Below, piece by piece: positions 31,794 to 38,793 of a stretch of DNA of 38,793 bases. The notes under the pieces are model-generated. The model made no database searches, was not told where the DNA came from, and saw nothing but the letters and a program-made list of their open reading frames with translations. The translations under genes and the position numbers were made by a program. Position 1 is the stretch's first letter. Each line of letters opens with the position of its first letter. The stretch comes from an uncultured bacterium (lineage in GTDB: Bacteria; Bacteroidota; Bacteroidia; Bacteroidales; CAIWKO01): the NCBI GenBank assembly GCA_903862465.1, contig CAIOYH010000018.1, positions 1 to 38,793 of the forward strand, given 5' to 3'.

Positions 31794-33142
31794 TTAAATG
31801 CTTCTCCCCTTTCTTCAAAATTCTTAAACATTCCATAACTTGCCGCTGCCGGCGATAATAGGCATATATTGCGTTTCGCAGTATGCTGCTTTGCAAGCTT
31901 TACAGATTCTATTAGCGTATCAACACTAAAAATATTTTTCTTTCCATAGTGCTTCTTGAGGTAAATATCCCGCATTCTCTTGCCTGCCTCATCTATAAAA
32001 ATCAAGTTCCTCACTGCGCTATTCTCAACAAAATCCATCAAATCATCATAATAAATCCCGCGATCGAAACCGCCAAGGATTAAAGTATCCACTTCCTTCA
32101 AGGCGTTGACAGCAGCCATCGTAGCTTCCGGTATCGTGGATATGGAATCATTATAATAGTGGACATCCTCATAAGTCCCAACGAATTCTATCCGATGTGC
32201 CAAAGGTTGAAAACTCTTCAAACCATTGCTTATCTTTTCGTCAGGAACAATACATAACTTCGCAGCACACACCGCCGCCATGATATTCAAAAAATTATGT
32301 CTCCCTTTGAGTTGTGTATCTTCAGAATTAAAGATGTATTCCAAATCATTTCTATCAATATGAGATATCATGGAATCCTTTGCAAAAGCCCCCCGCATCA
32401 ACTTAGTGTTCAGCGAAAACGGAGTCAAGCTAGATGCCAATGCCGATTTCTCAATCCACTGACGGATCAATGCATCATCATAATTATAGATTAAAAAATC
32501 CTCAGCCGTCTGATGCAGAGCAATATTAAACTTCGCTTCCTGATATTTTTCGTATGACGCATAATGGTCCAAATGCTCCTGAAAGAAATTCAACAATATC
32601 GCCACATGCGGCGAAACTTTGATATGCTCCAACTGATGCGACGAAAGTTCATACACTACAATCGTGTCCTTGCCTATCGAATCTATCAATTCAAAAGGCG
32701 GCGTCCCGATGTTGCCCACCAAAACACAATCATCACTATGCTGTTTTATCAGATGATAAATCAAACTCGAAGTCGTGCTTTTCCCTTTAGTGCCCGTAAT
32801 GCCGATGATTTGATTTCTATAAAAACGTATGAACAACTCCGTTTGCGACGTCAGTTTCTCATCATCCATTTTCGGCAACCCCTTCATCGAAATGCCCGGA
32901 CTTTTTATAACCATATCAAAATCTGCCAAATTATCAGTATAGTTTTCGCCCACTTGAAACCTACAATGCACATCGCCTTGCGCAATCTCCACCGTTTTAG
33001 ATTTCTCATTACCATCTGCCACCACAATCTCTATCTCAGGCAACAGCCTTCTGATAAGTCTATAGGTAGCCTTCCCCTCCACGCCAAAGCCGAGTATCAC
33101 TATAGATTTACCCTCGAAAAACGCCTTTAATTGTTCCAACAT
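31775..33142 (-). CDS. murD2: UDP-MurNAc-L-Ala glutamate ligase, probably the L-Glu-specific MurD2
   Basis: 455-aa Mur ligase. N-terminal Rossmann domain (VILGFGVEGKATY, 15-27) binds the UDP substrate; the ATP P-loop is GITGTKGKSTTS (114-125); central motifs NIGTPPF, YELSSHQLEH and the carbamylated-Lys region EHLDHYASYEKYQEAK follow. The C-terminal domain has ILGGFDRGI and LLSPAAASYGMFKNFEERGE, both MurD-like. MurD normally adds D-Glu. Here the gene overlaps by 16 bp a MurL-like epimerase, the arrangement known from the Xanthomonas oryzae MurD2-MurL pathway, in which the ligase adds L-Glu and MurL then inverts it. Ligase family is sure; L-Glu specificity is inferred from the partner. Confidence 0.8.
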   Translation of the reverse strand: MLEQLKAFFEGKSIVILGFGVEGKATYRLIRRLLPEIEIVVADGNEKSKTVEIAQGDVHCRFQVGENYTDNLADFDMVIKSPGISMKGLPKMDDEKLTSQTELFIRFYRNQIIGITGTKGKSTTSSLIYHLIKQHSDDCVLVGNIGTPPFELIDSIGKDTIVVYELSSHQLEHIKVSPHVAILLNFFQEHLDHYASYEKYQEAKFNIALHQTAEDFLIYNYDDALIRQWIEKSALASSLTPFSLNTKLMRGAFAKDSMISHIDRNDLEYIFNSEDTQLKGRHNFLNIMAAVCAAKLCIVPDEKISNGLKSFQPLAHRIEFVGTYEDVHYYNDSISTIPEATMAAVNALKEVDTLILGGFDRGIYYDDLMDFVENSAVRNLIFIDEAGKRMRDIYLKKHYGKKNIFSVDTLIESVKLAKQHTAKRNICLLSPAAASYGMFKNFEERGEAFKQIVRS

Positions 33143-34512
33143 AACAACGCATTCTTTAACACATCTGCCTCCTCTTGATTCAAATAATGCAGCCCTTCAA
33201 AGCTGTCCATGCTTTTCATGGGATTATATTTCCGATACTTCTCATAAGCGTCCAACCCCTTATAATACTGCAACAAATAAGGCGTATCCCCATTATAATT
33301 CCCCACTATCATACACAACGCCACATTCACTTCCTCCACCGTCCCTATACATTCAAACGGTTTCACGGCTTCCTCCCCTATCAGTTGATTAAAATAATTC
33401 CTCAACTGACGCTTATCCAACAAATTCTCCCCAAAAATCTCCTCCAACTTTTCCATCGCTATAAAGGGCGACAAGATGATAAACGCAAACAAACATTTCG
33501 GACATGAACAACACCAAATATCCGTCTTACTGCCCACATTACAACTCTTAAAAACCGAGAAATACTGCTCATATCCCGAAAACAAATACCCAATTTGCAG
33601 CTCCTGCAAAGGGCGCAAAAAACTATGATAATTGATCTCCGAAACAATATATTTATCCACATAATTCCTAAAATCCGTCTCAAACTCCACACTCTTTGAA
33701 TACTGATGATTCACCCGCAAACCCTTCACAGTCGCCTCATTCGCGCTCGATTCGTTCGACAAGGCTATCATCCCCTTGCCCGAAATCGCAGCCGTCAGCA
33801 ACGAAACAAACGCCAACACCGCCGAAAATGGCGTATGACCATTCAAAAACCCTTGCTTATTCAACTCCAACAAAAACGGGTCTATCCGCCGATGCACTAT
33901 GATACTATCCTCCCGCCGAAACCCCGCAATCTCCATACATTCGTCCGTCGCTTGCCGCGGATTAATCACCATCGGCGTCACGTCATACAAGCCTTTCAAC
34001 ATCTCCAACGTCACCACCGAATCCTTGCCCCCGCCCACAGGCACTATACAGCCCCCATCCGTCCCCACATGCGACTTCTGCAAATGCGCCCCACTCGCAC
34101 ACCTTATCTCCACAAATTTCTCCTCATTCACCGCTATCCCATTCAAATAAAAAAACTCGCCCAAGCCATTAAAATAAAGCTTCTTCCACCACGCAATCTG
34201 CTCATCCGTCAACTTAAAAGGCTGAATCACTATCACCTTCGGACACGCCGCCTTCCAATAGCTAATCAGTTCAATCATACCGATATGAAACACCAAATTC
34301 TCCATCAATTCCACCGAAAGCCCCTCAACCTTATAAAAATCCCGCATCGGAATCTCCACCACAGGATTAAACACAAATGAATCGTCCACACTAAAACAAA
34401 AACTCATCCGAATCGCATCTTCATCCAATTGATACGCATAGCTTTCGTAGCAAAACTCCTGATACGTGAATCGCAATTCCTTAAATTTCTTATAATTATC
34501 AACCAAATTCAT
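33127..34512 (-). CDS. murL: MurL-like UDP-MurNAc-L-Ala-L-Glu epimerase
   Basis: 461 aa. The N-terminal part has VEIPMRDFYK and FHIGMIELISYWKAACPK (about 75-92). The centre has CIVPVGGGKDSVVTLEML (155-172), a PP-loop-like ATP-adenylating motif. A Cys-rich CCSCPKC lies at about 335, and NESSANEATVKGLRVNHQYS at about 250. This fits MurL, which uses ATP to activate and invert the glutamyl residue of UDP-MurNAc-L-Ala-L-Glu, releasing AMP. The 16-bp overlap with the following MurD-type ligase supports it strongly. Alternative reading: an uncharacterised PP-loop ATPase. A -7 box (34544-34552) precedes it. Confidence 0.75.
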   Translation of the reverse strand: MNLVDNYKKFKELRFTYQEFCYESYAYQLDEDAIRMSFCFSVDDSFVFNPVVEIPMRDFYKVEGLSVELMENLVFHIGMIELISYWKAACPKVIVIQPFKLTDEQIAWWKKLYFNGLGEFFYLNGIAVNEEKFVEIRCASGAHLQKSHVGTDGGCIVPVGGGKDSVVTLEMLKGLYDVTPMVINPRQATDECMEIAGFRREDSIIVHRRIDPFLLELNKQGFLNGHTPFSAVLAFVSLLTAAISGKGMIALSNESSANEATVKGLRVNHQYSKSVEFETDFRNYVDKYIVSEINYHSFLRPLQELQIGYLFSGYEQYFSVFKSCNVGSKTDIWCCSCPKCLFAFIILSPFIAMEKLEEIFGENLLDKRQLRNYFNQLIGEEAVKPFECIGTVEEVNVALCMIVGNYNGDTPYLLQYYKGLDAYEKYRKYNPMKSMDSFEGLHYLNQEEADVLKNALLCWNN

Positions 34513-34543
34513 AAAGCCAAGCTTTCTTTCAATTTATTATGGT

Positions 34544-34552
34544 GCAAATATA
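34544..34552 (-). promoter_or_regulatory. -7 box of the murL-murD2 operon
   Basis: Minus-strand TATATTTGC fits TAnnTTTGC, 31 nt before the murL ATG. Confidence 0.5.
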
Positions 34553-34627
34553 CGAAAAATTACAAACCAAATTCAATAAATAAAATAATTATCCCTCCCC
34601 TCAATCCAATTAAAACCTTCAAACTCC

Positions 34628-34710
34628 TTGGAATTTGGGATTTGCCTGCCCGACTGCTTTTCGCAGGTGGGGTACTTGGTATTTGAAGTTTGGATTTTGG
34701 TATTTGGATA
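34628..34710. repeat. Heptanucleotide array (TTGGNNT) interrupted by a hairpin
   Basis: TTGGAAT and TTGGGAT (34628-34641), then ~34 bp including CCTGCCcgactgcttttcgc-AGG (a potential stem), then TTGGTAT, TTGAAGT, TTGGATT, TTGGTAT, TTGGATA (34676-34710). It is the same motif family as at 19570 and 24161, here apparently split by an insertion. Confidence 0.8.
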
Positions 34711-34720
34711 TTTTTCTTTT

Positions 34721-34828
34721 GGGCGCATCCCCCCGAGAAAATCGGGGGGTCGGGCTTTACGTTCCAAGTCCTCGCGCCTGAAAAGCGGCGCTGTGGGCTT
34801 TCCCCTCCAATCCCTTGCGCTCGTGCCC
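34721..34828. ncRNA. Two-lobed GC-rich structured element, candidate ncRNA or mobile repeat
   Basis: CCCCCCGA-GAAAA-TCGGGGGG hairpin (34729-34749), then a 26-nt segment GGGCTTTACGTTCCAAGTCC... (34752-34777), a second hairpin GCGCC ... GGCGC (34774-34791), then a 26-nt near-copy of the first segment beginning GGGCTTTCCCCTCCAA (34795-34820). The ends GGGCGCA and TGCGC/TGCCC can close the structure. Elements with this GGGCTTTxCxxTCCAA core are, to my knowledge, widespread in Bacteroidetes spacers, but I cannot name a characterised family for it. The strand is not determined. Confidence 0.5.
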
Positions 34829-35050
34829 CGTGTCCATCTCTCGGACTTCTAATCAAACATTTTTTTAGCTCTTCCCCTTTATCAAAACAAACGCAAACAA
34901 AAAACCTTCTTAAATTTTAAAACCTTAATACAAACGAAATCCCCCCTACCAAACCAACCTTCTTACCTTCTTCTAAAACCTCAGTAGAAAAGCTAAACAA
35001 ACACACAAATCAACCTTATTACCTTATTTCCTTCTCTAATTTTTTTTTTA

Positions 35051-36268
35051 TTATCGCATTATCCTATCCAAAATAATCGTTCTAAACAACCAAAATTTTT
35101 GTTTATTTCCCAAACTATCTTTCACAACTATTAAAAAATTACCCTTGGTCAATGAAAGAGCTATTTTATCTGTCTTGTTTTTCAACTCAATTATATCCGT
35201 TGGTATAGAAAATTCATAATTGACCTTATTCATATAATATGCAAATACAAGGCATGGAAAATTCAATCGTATTTCGTCATTCACATATACTGCATTTCTT
35301 CCATTTTCAAACACCCATTTTGGTCGTCCATCCTTCCAAATTGTTCTCGGATGATAAACACAACAATCAAAGCTATTATTGTTATTAATCCCATTAAATA
35401 AATTTCCTGATGAGTCAACAAACACGGCATAATAATCCAAATTATAGGCTTTATAAAATGTATTTTCAAATTCCGGTTTGCTTTTTTCAGTCAATTCAAC
35501 TTGGTCAATTGTAAAAGGATCTATGCCCGTATATTCTTTTAACCTACCTGCCATAGCCTTCTCAATTCTTGGCATTTCAGTTTCTACTAAATGCCCATAT
35601 CCACAATGAATAATCATTTTTGCTTTTGGGTCCTTATCTAAAATTGTCTTTATATTTTTTGCCTCAAATATCTCTCTTTCCTTCCCTTGCATATTTTTAG
35701 ACATAGTATCATAACCAAAAACATAATATCCAATTTGAAGAGCTGTTCTCACTAAATTGCCACATTGAGGCTGATCCACATACAAACCTGTAGTAAATAA
35801 TTGAGGATATTTTCGTTTATTCAAATCCTTATCATATCTACTAACAGCTTCCATGCCCAAATATCTATATCCTTCATTATATAAATCCTGTAGAAGTGAT
35901 TCCGTGAAAACTCTATGAATTGGTTGATGATGCGCTTCATTCAAAATGATTATCTTCTCTTTTTTTGCTCTTTCTAAAATGTATTGTTTTGCATTAAGTG
36001 TTTTATAATTCAAAACATAATCCTCATCATAAACCGAAGTCCCCGTCGGTTTTGCATTTATATCAGCAATACGTAAAACATTTCTATAATCATTAATATA
36101 TGAAAACAAATATGCCGCTTCTTGCGGACGTTCTTTGTATCTTTTCGATGTATCTTTGGCTATCCGATTACGCAATGTATCAGAAAACTGATAGTATTTG
36201 CCTAAAGTAATTTGACCGTTGCAAATAATTGGGATGATTAATAATATTAATAAACTTATCTTTTTCAT
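35051..36268 (-). CDS. Secreted EreA/ChaN-like protein
   Basis: 405 aa with a signal peptide (about 1-19, ending IICNGQ). The core IIILNEAHHQPIHRVFTESL (about 107-126), YLGMEAVSRYDKDL and MIIHCGYGHLVETEMPR (about 216-232) resembles the EreA/ChaN/TIKI superfamily, in which an early Glu-x-His pair and a later His form the active site. These families include erythromycin esterases, haem-binding ChaN and TIKI proteases, so no specific activity can be assigned. The last ~130 residues have no recognised domain. Likely periplasmic. Family level moderate. Confidence 0.5.
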   Translation of the reverse strand: MKKISLLILLIIPIICNGQITLGKYYQFSDTLRNRIAKDTSKRYKERPQEAAYLFSYINDYRNVLRIADINAKPTGTSVYDEDYVLNYKTLNAKQYILERAKKEKIIILNEAHHQPIHRVFTESLLQDLYNEGYRYLGMEAVSRYDKDLNKRKYPQLFTTGLYVDQPQCGNLVRTALQIGYYVFGYDTMSKNMQGKEREIFEAKNIKTILDKDPKAKMIIHCGYGHLVETEMPRIEKAMAGRLKEYTGIDPFTIDQVELTEKSKPEFENTFYKAYNLDYYAVFVDSSGNLFNGINNNNSFDCCVYHPRTIWKDGRPKWVFENGRNAVYVNDEIRLNFPCLVFAYYMNKVNYEFSIPTDIIELKNKTDKIALSLTKGNFLIVVKDSLGNKQKFWLFRTIILDRIMR

Positions 36269-36296
36269 TTTAATACCCCGTACAAGCCTCTCCTTA

Positions 36297-36317
36297 ATTT
36301 TTCATTTTTCATTTTTC
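36297..36317. repeat. Heptanucleotide array, 3 units (ATTTTTC)
   Basis: Three exact ATTTTTC units followed by ATTC, 29 bp upstream of the start of the 405-aa gene. Confidence 0.7.
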
Positions 36318-36419
36318 ATTCAAACCTGTTGAGCAGTAAAATTAAACTTCATTTTTCTCTACAGAAATGAAACATAAGTAAGATCGAAGGATAGAACATT
36401 ACGTGAAGGAGTATTCGAT

Positions 36420-36887
36420 TTATTTCGCATCTTTTTCCCACGATTTTGATACATCACTTAGCTCCTTATCCATATCTTTAAATTCTTTTGAATCTTTTTC
36501 AACTATCTTTTTATCCTCATTAATCCATTGAATAAGGTGTCCATTCTCTAAATAATATTTTTCATTATAAACTATTTGAAAATTAGCGTCTGTCCAAATG
36601 TGTTCAGCAAAGATTAAATGCCCATTTGAAAAATAGTAATATGTGCTTTTCAACAGATTATTATCGTTGTACGAAGATGTACAATATTTGACTGTTTTTT
36701 TTAGGCGATAAATAATTCTAATATTATTACTACTATCTCCCCAATTTTTTATTTCTTGTTTATAGTTGCCTATATTGTTTTTAATTCCCAAAACTGTTGT
36801 GTCAATAGAAGTAATTTGCTTGTCAATCTGAGAAAAAGCACTAACAGATTGAAACAGGAAGGTCAAAATAATGATAATTGTTTTCAT
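36420..36887 (-). CDS. Small secreted protein of unknown function
   Basis: 155 aa with a signal peptide (about 1-19, ending SAFSQ). The mature part has MORN-like Tyr-rich strands (LLKSTYYYFSNGHLIFAE, NEKYYLENGHLIQW), a pattern seen in beta-rich repeat proteins where each strand ends in NGHL. The C-terminal 30 residues are Lys/Glu-rich and helical. No family recognised. A GCTAACGTTT half-site begins 36 nt upstream of its start (36923), the end of the attC-like palindrome of the neighbouring cassette-like unit. Confidence 0.6.
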   Translation of the reverse strand: MKTIIIILTFLFQSVSAFSQIDKQITSIDTTVLGIKNNIGNYKQEIKNWGDSSNNIRIIYRLKKTVKYCTSSYNDNNLLKSTYYYFSNGHLIFAEHIWTDANFQIVYNEKYYLENGHLIQWINEDKKIVEKDSKEFKDMDKELSDVSKSWEKDAK

Positions 36888-36922
36888 GATGATTTTATTT
36901 GTGTTTGTTTTTCTTTAAATTT

Positions 36923-37073
36923 CGCTAACGTTTAGCATATTGCCAACGCCCTTTTTTTGCTGGATTTAAAAGCACTGCCCTTTCTGTCCGTACAAATGGT
37001 TGTAAGAGCACTGCCCGTTCCGTAACACGTCCGCCCGCAAAAAATGGGTGGGGCAATATGCCAGTTAGCAACA
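36923..37073 (-). repeat. attC-like imperfect palindrome between two secreted-protein genes
   Basis: The left arm GCTAAC-GTTTA-GCATATTGCC (36923-36943) and the right arm, whose reverse complement is GCTAAC-TG-GCATATTGCC (right end near 37071), form a ~150-bp imperfect inverted repeat with unpaired bases between the conserved blocks. The pairing continues inward (CCC-TTTTTTGC). The centre has a direct repeat AGCACTGCCC (36970 and 37008). It lies 3' of the 239-aa gene. The layout (two short simple sites, asymmetric arms, variable centre) is that of an integron attC site, although the ends GCTAAC/GTTAGC only approximate the attC core consensus (RYYYAAC/GTTRRRY). Confidence 0.5.
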
Positions 37074-37095
37074 GGCGATATTATTCTTTGTCTTG

Positions 37096-37815
37096 TCAGT
37101 AAGCTGCATTATCAATTTTCAAATTAGTTAGAATCACTCGTAGCTCGTCTTTTGTAATTTGCGGAAGTAACCCAAATGTGTCATTCGATAACCTTCCCTG
37201 TCCATATGCTGTTCCAAAATACTGTTTGTTGAATTTAATGTTTAAATAGAGGTCAAGTACTGTTCTTATGTTCCCATACTCTTTGAAGTTATTAGAGAAA
37301 TAACCGGTATATTTATTAAAGTTGTTTTCAAAGAATCCGGTCTGTGTCTTAACTGAATGAATTAGTAATAAATCGAATGTCATCTGAAACGTATTAATCC
37401 TCATGAGTTGCGAAAGGCTATCTATATTAATCTTAGTCAAAAACAATGCCTGCAAGATGGAATCATTTCGCTTTACAATGTCATAATTAATTTCATTAAA
37501 AGCGTAACATTTTATTCTATAATACTGGTCACTAAAAAAAATATATCTAAGTTGCAAGTCCGGGTCCGTTTTCCTTGTATTGTCGTTACTTAGATAATTC
37601 TGGTTAGATATGGATAACAACTTTAGTAATGAGTCCTCTGTCAAGTCTCGGTTATGCTTATAAATGTCAATAATTAATGAAATGCTGTCATTACCTGTAT
37701 GCAATTGTTTCATTAAAGAATCGCGGGTCGCATTTTTACTTTCATGTGTAGTCTGACTAAATGTCAAACTACTGAGACATGTCAAGATTAATATATAAAT
37801 GTTTCGAGTTGCCAT
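37096..37815 (-). CDS. Secreted hypothetical protein in a cassette-like setting
   Basis: 239 aa with a signal peptide (about 1-20, ending LTFSQ). No family recognised; the mature chain is helical and Asn-rich (for example YFSNNFKEYGNIRTVLDLYL) with few cysteines. A GCTAACGTTT half-site (37839 on) lies about 20 nt upstream of its start and a full palindrome starts ~20 nt after its stop, the pattern of a single-gene integron cassette. No integrase is in the window. Gene is likely real, function unknown. Confidence 0.6.
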   Translation of the reverse strand: MATRNIYILILTCLSSLTFSQTTHESKNATRDSLMKQLHTGNDSISLIIDIYKHNRDLTEDSLLKLLSISNQNYLSNDNTRKTDPDLQLRYIFFSDQYYRIKCYAFNEINYDIVKRNDSILQALFLTKINIDSLSQLMRINTFQMTFDLLLIHSVKTQTGFFENNFNKYTGYFSNNFKEYGNIRTVLDLYLNIKFNKQYFGTAYGQGRLSNDTFGLLPQITKDELRVILTNLKIDNAAY

Positions 37816-37838
37816 CCTTTTTTTTCACTTGTTGCTAA

Positions 37839-37868
37839 CGTTTGTGCTACACCATTGGTGTTATTTTT
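37839..37868 (-). repeat. Half-site matching one end of the attC-like palindrome
   Basis: TTGCTAACGTTTGTGC shares GCTAACGTTT with the left end of the palindrome at 36923, in the same orientation and at a similar distance (about 25-35 nt) upstream of a minus-strand start codon. A short palindrome ACACC-ATT-GGTGT follows. No second arm is found nearby. Confidence 0.5.
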
Positions 37869-37932
37869 TCTATATCTATTATTATTTTACAAAGATAAAC
37901 AAATATCCCCTTTCAAAAAATTAATTATATAA

Positions 37933-37970
37933 AAAACAGGAACACACCTTAATCGCTGCATTCCTGTTTT
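37933..37970 (-). terminator. Terminator of the 205-aa gene
   Basis: AAAACAGGAA / TTCCTGTTTT, 10-bp perfect stem with an 18-nt loop, T-rich on the minus-strand 3' side, 23 nt past the stop at 37993. Confidence 0.8.
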
Positions 37971-37992
37971 AAAAATATTTTTATATTCTTTT

Positions 37993-38610
37993 TTACAACA
38001 CCGTTAAAAAGATAGGTCCTTGCCAATCCACTCTTTTTTTGGTGTAGATTCCTTTATGAAAAAAGGCAAGTCTTGCTTTGGGCACGCCGATTGCTGTTGT
38101 TTTTGCACCCGAACTTTCCCAAGGGTCGGCTTTGTTGGCAAAGTTTTCCAAATCTGCTGACCAAGTGTAAAGATGTGCAACAGCTTCGTCACCTTCGGCA
38201 TCAAATTTAACTTCACCCGAATTATCACCTCTGTTAGCTGTAAAAGTATGCGTTGTGCCACCGCCATGTCCTACAACTTCCATGTTAGCACTTTGAATCA
38301 TAGCTATTTTTGCTTCGTCAGAAGCTGTAGTATTCAAAACAACCAATTCAACCATGCTTGTTAAAGCAGTCACATCTGTTTCCCAAACTACTCGGGCTGC
38401 AGCAATGTTGCTTGTTCTGTTGGGTGATTTTGGTTTTTCTAATGCTGTTAGAAGTTTGCCTGAGCTAACTCCAACCTTTGCTGCCTGAGCTTGAATGTCC
38501 ACGCCGGGATAAAGTGGATTGTTTATCACTCCAGCGGCATAGCGATTGCCTATTATAACAGCATTCGCATTAGTGAGGAATCTAAATCCTAATCTTACTT
38601 TAAATTTCAT
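37993..38610 (-). CDS. Hypothetical beta-rich protein related at its C-terminus to the 253-aa protein at 16577
   Basis: 205 aa, no signal peptide seen. A helical N-terminal part (ANAVIIGNRYAAGV, VVWETDVTALTSMVELVV) is followed by ARLAFFHKGIYTKKRVDWQG and a short hydrophobic end. That last stretch parallels HFFHRWINTKHPERNGPWTG in the 253-aa protein and recalls the end of a fibronectin-III-like domain. Function unknown. It has a good terminator and is the first gene on the minus strand from this edge. Confidence 0.55.
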   Translation of the reverse strand: MKFKVRLGFRFLTNANAVIIGNRYAAGVINNPLYPGVDIQAQAAKVGVSSGKLLTALEKPKSPNRTSNIAAARVVWETDVTALTSMVELVVLNTTASDEAKIAMIQSANMEVVGHGGGTTHTFTANRGDNSGEVKFDAEGDEAVAHLYTWSADLENFANKADPWESSGAKTTAIGVPKARLAFFHKGIYTKKRVDWQGPIFLTVL

Positions 38611-38793
38611 ATCAATTAAATTATAATGTTAGTATTAAATTTGAGACCGTAAAATTAATACTATTTTTCTAAATACAAAACATTCGACAAATATATTTAT
38701 TAACAAAATACATAATGAAAGTTATAAAATAAAGATAAAGAGAGATTTATAAGTTCATATCTTTTTATTTAAAACGAATTAAAAATAATTAAA
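38611..38793. other. AT-rich window end
   Basis: 183 bp of very AT-rich sequence up to the window edge. I see no gene, RNA or repeat here, and no clear TAnnTTTG box upstream of the 205-aa gene. Confidence 0.5.

Larger units (their letters stand above)
34513..35050. other. Gene-free interval with repeats and a structured element
   Basis: About 540 bp between the start of murL and the end of the 405-aa gene. It contains the murL promoter, a split TTGGNNT heptamer array (34628-34710), a GC-rich structured element (34721-34828) and an AT-rich stretch (34860-35050) in which I see nothing. Short frames across it overlap the repeats and are not convincing. Confidence 0.75.

Noticed and set aside
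33706-34380. 224-codon plus-strand frame opposite murL
   Set aside because: Antisense shadow with extreme Arg/His/Ile content and no domain.
34560-34920. Short open frames across the structured element
   Set aside because: They overlap hairpins and repeats and lack start signals; the region reads better as non-coding.

Overview
The window reads as chromosomal DNA of a Bacteroidota (Bacteroidetes) bacterium, probably an environmental lineage. Four things point there. Many genes are preceded by the Bacteroidetes -7 promoter box (TAnnTTTG). Two secreted proteins end in type IX secretion (T9SS) sorting domains. The order rpmG - DUF4295 - ftsY - rimO is typical of the phylum. Small phylum-specific genes (ribosomal THX, DUF4199, DUF4295) are present. 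Coding DNA is moderately AT-rich and the spacers are very AT-rich. Nothing looks like a prophage, and no transposase, CRISPR array, rRNA or tRNA was seen.

Layout. 1-5.4 kb: two tandem GT-C/TPR membrane glycosyltransferase paralogues (the first cut by the window edge) and a third, unrelated multi-pass glycosyltransferase. 5.5-9.4 kb (minus): a fused LeuC-LeuD type dehydratase, a PAS protein, endonuclease III, and an ECF sigma factor with a small helical protein downstream. 9.6-12.4 kb (plus): uvrA. 12.6-13.1 kb: a DUF433/DUF5615 toxin-antitoxin-like pair. 13.3-17.3 kb (minus): secreted kelch/T9SS and hypothetical proteins. 17.3-18.0 kb: a spacer rich in structured repeats. 18.0-22.6 kb (minus): rimO, ftsY, DUF4295, rpmG, and a DUF4199-GT2 operon. 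22.7-24.1 kb (plus): the SRP RNA gene, Sua5/TsaC, a cupin and DUF2185. 24.2-25.3 kb: a zinc phospholipase C/S1-P1 nuclease-like T9SS cargo. 25.4-26.6 kb: a second structured repeat array and hicAB. 26.6-31.7 kb: small membrane and lipoproteins, a thioesterase, the TPR-ribH-fmt operon, HU, trmH and THX. 31.8-34.5 kb (minus): an overlapping murL-murD2 pair. 34.5-38.6 kb: a structured non-coding element followed by four minus-strand genes, three with signal peptides, one of them in an integron-cassette-like setting.

Most genes are housekeeping. The unusual content is mainly between genes. (1) At least nine short tandem arrays have periods of 7 (also 8 or 9) nt, several of them in exact register with a stop codon. 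(2) Two separate arrays each have ten 21-bp units carrying inverted repeats. (3) A ~150-bp imperfect palindrome resembling an attC site follows a gene whose start is marked by the same GCTAACGTTT half-site. (4) A cluster of GTCCC..GGGAC-type palindromes. (5) A two-lobed, GC-rich structured element near 34.75 kb. Among the proteins, the most notable is the murL-murD2 pair, which implies that peptidoglycan D-glutamate is made by epimerising UDP-MurNAc-L-Ala-L-Glu, rather than, or in addition to, using MurI.
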